A stretch of 17,399 nucleotides of DNA from Treponema sp. (GTDB lineage Bacteria; Spirochaetota; Spirochaetia; Treponematales; Treponemataceae): positions 1-17,399 of the forward strand of contig JAAZCS010000147.1 of the NCBI GenBank assembly GCA_012513125.1. The letters are read 5' to 3'. Made by a program: the position numbers and the translations under genes. Under the pieces are notes generated by a model that was not told the origin of the DNA, did not search any database, and saw nothing but the letters and a program-made list of their open reading frames with translations. Positions 12,363 to 17,399 of this stretch are shown piece by piece. Each line of letters opens with the position of its first letter. Within the stretch, counting starts at the first letter, position 1.

Positions 12363-15308
12363 CTATTCAGTATCAATTTTAAATATTTTATGAATTTTTG
12401 CCTCATCATTACGAATAAACTTAAAATTGTTTGAGCGTAACCAAACACCGCACGTAATCATATCAAGATTTACACTTGGTTCTATTTCGTCACCGACTTT
12501 TATTGGAAGTTCTTCTGTAAAATAAGTTTTCATACGTCTTATTGGCTCAATTCCGTATATTTTCTTTATTCTTCCACTCCAAATGAAAGGTAAGTTTGCA
12601 AGTCCCAAATATTCATACAAAATAGGTTTGTCAGGGATATTTGATTTTCCAGTTTTAAATACATTAAGCGTTTCGAGTGGTGAATCTATTTTTGTGCCAT
12701 ATTGGGTGTAAGTCTCATTTGCACTTCCCATCAATCTTGCGCCGATTTCTATTGCAATAGGACCTCGTGAAGAAAGTTTGATTTCCGCATGTCCGGGACC
12801 GATTTTTATTCCGACAGCTTTATATAGTTTAACTGCATATTCTTTTAAAGCTTTGAATTTTGGATCATTAATATCCATTAACAAGTCGTTGTAATATAGG
12901 TTATTGGCGAATTCATTGTTTATCTTTTCATATTTCCATATTGAAGTTACGATAATCTTTTTGTCATCTCCAAAGATATTTACCGCATATTCATCGCCAT
13001 CGATATATTCTTCAACAACAGCTGAGTCTGTACTATGTTTATAATCATCAAGGGTAGAAATTACAATATTAAATTTTTCAATAAAATCTTCTCTATTCTT
13101 AATCTTGAAAACATTGTGGCTTGCGGCTCCTTCTGGCGGTTTAATAAATAGAGGATATGTAAGATTTTTATCTACAAATTCCAAAGCTTCGTTTAAATCT
13201 TTAAAAATACCGCCTTTTGCGTGGTCAAGACCTGCATCAGCTATGGCTTTTTTCATGTCATATTTGTTTCGTCGTTGTTTGCTTGTTGCAGGATCATTGC
13301 CACGTAGTCCAAAATCATGTGCAAGATTTTCTGCACTTTCTACAGACAATTCAGAACCGGCAATTACAGCAACAATATTTTTTTCAGTTGAACGTAATTC
13401 TTTTGCAACTTCCTGCCAAGTATCTTTTACAATAACTCTGTCGCAAAGTCCATCTTGTTCGCATTCGCCGACTATCAACATATCTTTCATTAATGCGTAT
13501 TGTTCTGAAGGGATAGCAACCGCCAATATAACTCTGTTTCCAGCCTCATGTGCACATTGAACAAGGCGTTTTCCCGAAAAACATTCAGGTGCCATAATTA
13601 CGACACATTCATCTTTTGCATTTTTTTCAACAGAATTCATTTTTACAAGACGACGGTGCATTAAACATTGCTCATCAACTGTAAATCCGCTTTTTAGTTC
13701 AGGATATAATAAATCACTTTTGCCGTTGAATCGCAAAATCAAATCACGACTGTTATCATCATTTTGAAGAATAGAAATTGAAAGCGTTATATTTGTTTGT
13801 TTATTATTTTTAATCGTGTTTTCCAGAGGAATAAAAACTGCATCGTTGACAAGATAATGATATCTTTTTTCAATTAATGGCAGAATCTCAGATTTCCATT
13901 GTTCAAGATTTTCACTAGTAAGTTTTCCACCAGTAAGTATTTCTGTGTTTTCTGGGTAACGTCTGATAAAACCTTTATACTGTTTTTTAATAACCAAAAG
14001 ATAAAACAAAGTTAAGAATTCTGAAATTACAATTGAAATCCAAGGAGCATTAGTAGGAATAAATTGATTTAGAATTAGTGCTATTGGAACTTGGAATCCG
14101 GCAGTTTTTAAAATTGTTGCAAATAAAGCAGTTTTTCCATCATTTGCAGAAACACAAATGTTAATTATAACAAGATTTAAACAAGACAGAAAGAAAGATA
14201 TTGCCGTAATGCGTAATCCTGTTGGTGCAACTTGTAAAACAGCAGGATCTGTAATTTGAAAGAAATTTATAAACCAGTTTGGATAAATAATTAACGAGAG
14301 TGAAAATGGAACTGTAAGGATGAATGCATAAAATAAAGAAATACGTTTTACTGAATAAACATTGTGCCTGTTTTTTTCACCATATGCACAAGATACAAAA
14401 GGAATTACGCTTTCTGAAACACATTCAACTAAAATGGCTGCCACAAGTAAAAGGTTTGCCATGATAGTAGAATTAGTAAGACCAGCAATTCCTGAATTGT
14501 TTTTCATAAGTATGTTTGTTACAAATAGTTGAACAAAAAATAGCAAATATTTTGTTGCTTCAGGAATACCACCCTTGATAATTCGTTTTGTGCTGTAATC
14601 TTTTGCTACATCTTTATTCTGTAAAGGTATAAAACGGCACATTCTGTCTTTTTTAATAAAGTGAAAGGAATATGTTAGGCAGCCGGCAACTTGACCAAGT
14701 GCTGTTCCTAATGCTGCAGCTGCGATTCCTTTTTTCAATATTACAACAAATACTAAATCAATTATAATATTAACAATATTTGAAACTATCATTCCAACCA
14801 TTGCAAGGCTTGGATTATTATCTACAGCTAACAAATAAGTGCCAGCAAAACAGAAAACGTAGAAAGGGGCACCCAAAAGCAAAATACGGTGATATGTGAG
14901 TGCGTATTCCATATTTTCTGGCATTCCACCTAAGAAAAGAGTTATTGGTTTTACAAAAATTAATCCAATAACCATTATTACAAGCCCACTAAGTAGCATT
15001 AAATTCATTGCTTTTACAAATACATAAGGTGATTTAAATTTTTGCCCCGAACCAGCGAGTTCAGACATTAAAATAGCAGCACCAATGCCCAGAAGAACTG
15101 CAGGAATATTAAAAATATAAAATATTGGAGAAATAATGCCAATTGCAGAAAGGGCTGCATCTCCATTTGCCCATGAAATGCACAGTGAATCTATAAAAGG
15201 TGCAATTTGACAAAATAGTAGTGAGATTAAGCTTGGTAATAAATAGCGGGAAAAACTACTAAAAATAAGTTTTTCTTCTACGTCAGAATTGATATGTAAA
15301 TGTTTCAT
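12363..15308 (-). CDS. MATE exporter - ATP-grasp ligase fusion protein
   Basis: The product has 981 residues from the ATG at 15308, chosen because GGAG (15315-15318 on this strand) lies 6 nt upstream; longer in-frame starts, including TTG at 15359, lack a ribosome site. Residues about 10-450 are a MATE/MatE flippase with about 12 membrane segments ('IAPFIDSLCISWANGDAALS', 'ALGTALGQVAGCL'). About 460-580 is a soluble middle part that may be a degenerate GHKL/anti-sigma-like fold ('YLVNDAVFIPLENTIKNN', 'DLILRFNGK'). About 590-960 is an ATP-grasp ligase: K723 in 'LFIKPPEGAASHNV', E766-E767 in 'VVEEYIDGDEYAVN', and 'AIEIGARLMG' with E854. The last region resembles amino-acid ligases of the BacD type. 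Synthesis and export of a dipeptide-like product is inferred. It follows a Nudix gene by 79 bp and is likely co-transcribed with it. Confidence 0.88.
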   Translation of the reverse strand: MKHLHINSDVEEKLIFSSFSRYLLPSLISLLFCQIAPFIDSLCISWANGDAALSAIGIISPIFYIFNIPAVLLGIGAAILMSELAGSGQKFKSPYVFVKAMNLMLLSGLVIMVIGLIFVKPITLFLGGMPENMEYALTYHRILLLGAPFYVFCFAGTYLLAVDNNPSLAMVGMIVSNIVNIIIDLVFVVILKKGIAAAALGTALGQVAGCLTYSFHFIKKDRMCRFIPLQNKDVAKDYSTKRIIKGGIPEATKYLLFFVQLFVTNILMKNNSGIAGLTNSTIMANLLLVAAILVECVSESVIPFVSCAYGEKNRHNVYSVKRISLFYAFILTVPFSLSLIIYPNWFINFFQITDPAVLQVAPTGLRITAISFFLSCLNLVIINICVSANDGKTALFATILKTAGFQVPIALILNQFIPTNAPWISIVISEFLTLFYLLVIKKQYKGFIRRYPENTEILTGGKLTSENLEQWKSEILPLIEKRYHYLVNDAVFIPLENTIKNNKQTNITLSISILQNDDNSRDLILRFNGKSDLLYPELKSGFTVDEQCLMHRRLVKMNSVEKNAKDECVVIMAPECFSGKRLVQCAHEAGNRVILAVAIPSEQYALMKDMLIVGECEQDGLCDRVIVKDTWQEVAKELRSTEKNIVAVIAGSELSVESAENLAHDFGLRGNDPATSKQRRNKYDMKKAIADAGLDHAKGGIFKDLNEALEFVDKNLTYPLFIKPPEGAASHNVFKIKNREDFIEKFNIVISTLDDYKHSTDSAVVEEYIDGDEYAVNIFGDDKKIIVTSIWKYEKINNEFANNLYYNDLLMDINDPKFKALKEYAVKLYKAVGIKIGPGHAEIKLSSRGPIAIEIGARLMGSANETYTQYGTKIDSPLETLNVFKTGKSNIPDKPILYEYLGLANLPFIWSGRIKKIYGIEPIRRMKTYFTEELPIKVGDEIEPSVNLDMITCGVWLRSNNFKFIRNDEAKIHKIFKIDTE

Positions 15309-15387
15309 TTTGTACTCCATTGAATTTAGCATTTTAAAGTTAAAATCCGTACAACACAATAAAAATTTTTAATAAATGTAAATTAGC

Positions 15388-15903
15388 TTATTTATTGCTA
15401 TCGGAAATGATATACGACAGAACAAGTGTTTCTCTTTTTATCCACGGGATGTTATCAAAGTTCGAAATGCTTTTGTTTTTTGCAACTGCCTCTTTTGGGG
15501 TAATCCAGATTGTTTTATATTGATAATCTTTTTCGTATTGGTCTAAATTTTGGTCACCTTGAAGTCCTGTTGTTTCACATTGATAATAAAAATTTTCCAT
15601 TTCCATAATATCATCAGGATTACCTTTTCTTCGTTCAAGAACATAGCAAAATTCTTTTTCGGAATTTTTTTTGACTGAAAAACCGGTTTCTTCTTTTACT
15701 TCTCGGCAAAGAGTGTCAATGTTTGTTTCATTTTGTTCTTGTCCACCGCCTGGAAATTTGTAATCGCCATATTTTCCGTGAATCATCAGAAGTTCAATCT
15801 GACCAGAAGTGTTTTTACGGCTTATAACCCCACGAACAGCTGTTCGATGAAAAATCGAGCCATCTTTTTTGTAATTTTGTAAATCAATTGTCATTTCTTT
15901 CAT
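15388..15903 (-). CDS. Nudix hydrolase
   Basis: The product has 171 residues from the ATG at 15903. The Nudix box is complete, G-x5-E-x7-R-E-V-x-E-E-x-G-F: it begins in 'GGGQEQNETNIDTLCRE' and ends 'VKEETGF', with all metal-binding glutamates present. Nudix enzymes cleave nucleoside diphosphates linked to another group; the substrate is not evident. An in-frame TTG at 15942 would add 13 residues but lies within the promoter, and an ATG at 15894 with AAAGAA before it is an alternative start. Its predicted promoter puts the mRNA start only a few bases before the ATG. It leads the MATE-ATP-grasp gene, so it may help make or hydrolyse an activated intermediate or by-product of that pathway (inference). 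Confidence 0.88.
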   Translation of the reverse strand: MKEMTIDLQNYKKDGSIFHRTAVRGVISRKNTSGQIELLMIHGKYGDYKFPGGGQEQNETNIDTLCREVKEETGFSVKKNSEKEFCYVLERRKGNPDDIMEMENFYYQCETTGLQGDQNLDQYEKDYQYKTIWITPKEAVAKNKSISNFDNIPWIKRETLVLSYIISDSNK

Positions 15904-15913
15904 AAATAAACTA

Positions 15914-15942
15914 ATTTTATTGTGTTGATAAAAAAAATCCAA
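15914..15942 (-). promoter_or_regulatory. Promoter of the Nudix / MATE-ATP-grasp operon
   Basis: On the minus strand, TTGGAT (15942-15937), a 17-bp spacer and TAAAAT (15919-15914) form a promoter. It overlaps the T tract of the terminator of the preceding gene. Transcription would start near 15907, only about 4 nt ahead of the ATG at 15903. Confidence 0.5.
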
Positions 15943-15988
15943 CAGTGTTATTACTTAAAAAAAGTTTATGTAATATCACTATTGGATT
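15931..15988 (-). terminator. Rho-independent terminator after the lipoprotein gene
   Basis: On the minus strand AATCCAATAGTG (15988-15977) pairs with CACTGTTGGATT (15948-15937), 12 bp with one G-U pair. The inner TATTAC/GTAATA adds six more pairs, and the stem is followed by a T run (15936-15931). It separates the lipoprotein gene from the Nudix operon. Confidence 0.8.
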
Positions 15989-16010
15989 TATTGATAAAAG
16001 AATTTTTGAT

Positions 16011-16727
16011 TTAGAATTTTTTTATTGCAATAACATCGCCATATAAATATTTATAATAATTTCCAACATAGCCATCATCAAAACCTACGTACCAAGCACA
16101 GTATTTGTTTTGTTCATATTGCGAAGAAGACCAGTATTCATTATTCCATTTCCAGTCAGTTCTTGTTGCTTTTGATAAAGATGGTGTAAGTATGTTCTTG
16201 TTTTTGTAAACTTCATATAATTCATATATTGAAGGTAAGAACCAACCAGTTTCGTTCCCATTATCTAGCTTTTCTTTTTTTGCATAATTGAGTACCCAAT
16301 CAAAAGAAGGGTAATTCAACTTAGGATTACTACTGTCTTCTTTTTCAGTTTTTATGATTTCATTCCAGCTTTTATACCCTTCTGTGGCACCAGTTATATT
16401 ATATCCGGTGTCTGTTTCTACACATTTGCATGTTAGTGTTGAGAAATTTTCAGATTATCCTTTATGCAATGCCCATTGAATATGTTTTTCAGTTTGTTTC
16501 AGACTAATTCCATAAGGATTTCCCGCTTTATCAATAAAAGCAACAACTGCTACCGGTTTGTTGTTCTCTGCAACTTTAAAGTTTGGAACCTTATTAACAT
16601 TTATTTTTCTTCCGTCAGTTAAAATTATATCACCGACAGAATAAACTACTTTTTTCTTGCAAGAGATAAGTGGAATAACAGCGATTAGTCCGCAAATAAC
16701 AAGTAAAACTTTAATGAATTTTCTCAT
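16011..16727 (-). pseudogene. Treponema-type DUF1566 (Lcl-like) lipoprotein split by an in-frame TAA
   Basis: The ATG at 16727 (GAGG 5 nt upstream) opens a lipoprotein signal, 'FIKVLLVICGLIAVIPLISC', with cysteine at residue 23. Then come 'VYSVGDIILTDGRKI' and 'NKPVAVVAFIDKAGNPYGIS', and a TAA at 16457-16455 after residue 90. The same frame continues without a break through 'TGYNITGATEGYKSWNEI', 'NYPSFDWVLNYAKK', 'GWFLPSIYELYEVYKNK' and 'YWSSSQYEQNKY', ending 'VIAIKKF' at 16011. Both halves belong to one known protein style, so this is one gene of about 238 residues with a single nonsense codon. Without readthrough only a 90-residue lipoprotein is made. The C-terminal module resembles the carbohydrate- or surface-binding DUF1566/FGE fold. 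A TTG at 16319 could start the second half alone but has no ribosome site. Confidence 0.85.
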
Positions 16728-16754
16728 ATATACCTCATTTTCGTATTACTTGTA

Positions 16755-16783
16755 ATTATAAATTTAGAATTCTGAATAAGCAA
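16755..16783 (-). promoter_or_regulatory. Promoter of the lipoprotein gene
   Basis: On the minus strand, TTGCTT (16783-16778), a 17-bp spacer and a perfect TATAAT (16760-16755) precede the ATG at 16727. The leader of about 20 nt contains the GAGG ribosome site. Confidence 0.6.
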
Positions 16784-16810
16784 TGTAAAAATAATATATT
16801 CAAAATTAAT

Positions 16811-17398
16811 TTACCACTTAGAATGTTTTATACTGTTCTTTTTTAAATTTCTTGTGAACATTCTGATTTCTTTCATTTTTTCTTTTCCCCAATCACTTTC
16901 GCATTGGAGATTTCTGTATAAATTCCAACGTTCTTCATCTAATGTTCCATTTGCAATTGCCGTTTGAATTGCACAACCTGGTTCTGTTGTGTGCGTGCAA
17001 TTTCTAAATTTACATTCGCTGAATAAATCTGTGATGTCAGAAAAAGTGTCGTTAATTCCATCTTCAACATCGCTCATACCAAGTTCACGTAAACCGGGGG
17101 TGTCAATTATAGTTGTTCCACAAGGAAGCAAAAAAAGTTCTCTGTGAGTAGTTGTATGACGACCTTTTCCATCTGAATCTCGTATTGTATTTACTTTCAT
17201 AAGATTTTGATTTGCAATCGTGTTTAATAGTGTAGATTTTCCGACACCAGAAGAACCAAGAAATACAATTGTTTTGTCATTCAAAAGATATTGTGAAAGA
17301 TTTTCAATTCCATATCCTGTAAATGAACTGATTGCGTTAACATCAACTTTTTCTGAAATTTCTTTTACGATTTGTACATATGATTCTGAATCACTACA
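16811..17398 (-). CDS. rsgA: RsgA, small ribosomal subunit-dependent GTPase (5' end outside window)
   Basis: The frame is open to the window edge, so about 195 C-terminal residues of a roughly 300-residue protein are visible. After 'VDVNAISSFTGYGIENLSQYL' (G5 region of the circularly permuted GTPase) come the P-loop 'LGSSGVGKSTLLN', the switch 'GKGRHTTTHRELFLLPCGT' and the G3 motif 'IIDTPGLRELG'. The C-terminal zinc site is C-x4-C-x-H-x5-C in 'ECKFRNCTHTTEPGCAIQ'. RsgA checks late 30S maturation and releases assembly factors such as RbfA. The N-terminal OB fold lies beyond the window. The internal TTG at 17284 is not the start. A separate promoter for the lipoprotein gene lies in the 83 bp downstream, and no terminator is evident. 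Confidence 0.95.
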   Translation of the reverse strand, partial: CSDSESYVQIVKEISEKVDVNAISSFTGYGIENLSQYLLNDKTIVFLGSSGVGKSTLLNTIANQNLMKVNTIRDSDGKGRHTTTHRELFLLPCGTTIIDTPGLRELGMSDVEDGINDTFSDITDLFSECKFRNCTHTTEPGCAIQTAIANGTLDEERWNLYRNLQCESDWGKEKMKEIRMFTRNLKKNSIKHSKW

Positions 17399-17399
17399 T

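Noticed and set aside
13105..13560. 151-residue open frame on the plus strand
   Set aside because: It is fully antisense to the ATP-grasp part of the fusion gene, has no ribosome site, and its translation is rich in Ser, Phe and Leu like a reverse-strand shadow.
1..17399. CRISPR array, tRNA, rRNA, insertion sequence or integrase
   Set aside because: No regularly spaced repeats, no cloverleaf sequences with a clear CCA-type stem, no transposase or recombinase motifs were seen. The tRNA check was by eye only.

Overview
The window is AT-rich, densely packed chromosomal DNA, most likely from a host-associated Treponema (Spirochaetota). The best clue is a lipoprotein gene at the right end. It combines an N-terminal 'VGDIILTDG'/'PVAVVAF' module with a C-terminal 'GWFLPS'/'YWSSSQ' module (DUF1566/Lcl-like), an arrangement I associate with treponemes. 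The genus is an inference from protein style and base composition, not a search result.

Left part (1-2.8 kb). The window opens inside a gene for an AlbA_2/HATPase_c_4 (RecG-like) protein with a C-terminal winged helix. Next comes a decayed AAA_14/DUF4143 ATPase that keeps its promoter palindrome but has lost both Walker motifs. A two-gene operon follows: a pyridoxamine-phosphate-oxidase-like flavin protein and a MarR regulator, with a perfect 16-bp palindrome at its promoter and a strong terminator after it. A Blc-type lipocalin lipoprotein lies on the opposite strand and is broken by an internal deletion.

Defence and accessory core (2.8-9.8 kb). A Cro/CI-like repressor faces a type III restriction-modification pair (mod, then res). 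Three related operators sit about 30 bp apart in the shared promoter region. Then comes an HTH-Fic protein with the full AMPylation motif, its own inhibitory-helix motif, three AAACGGCAA-type boxes and a probable leaderless start. An intact AAA_14/DUF4143 ATPase follows, preceded by a 19-bp perfect inverted repeat and a further half-site copy at its ribosome binding site.

Middle (9.8-12.4 kb). A GNAT of the spermidine/spermine acetyltransferase type is followed by an AraC-GyrI fusion that keeps a strong internal ribosome binding site and ATG at the domain junction. After a bidirectional terminator there is a compact three-gene cassette with 4-bp overlaps: DUF3791, then DUF3990 (ADP-ribosyltransferase-like), then a small unassigned protein. 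It is laid out like a toxin-antitoxin or defence module.

Right part (12.4-17.4 kb, minus strand). A Nudix gene leads an operon with a roughly 981-residue protein that fuses a MATE exporter, a middle domain and an ATP-grasp ligase. This is a candidate make-and-export protein for a small peptide or amino-acid conjugate, and it is the most novel item here. Upstream lie a terminator, the treponemal lipoprotein gene split by one in-frame TAA, and a partial rsgA gene running off the window end.

I saw no rRNA, tRNA, CRISPR array, transposase or insertion sequence. Three genes in 17 kb are visibly broken, and several accessory genes carry palindromic operators suggesting autoregulation.
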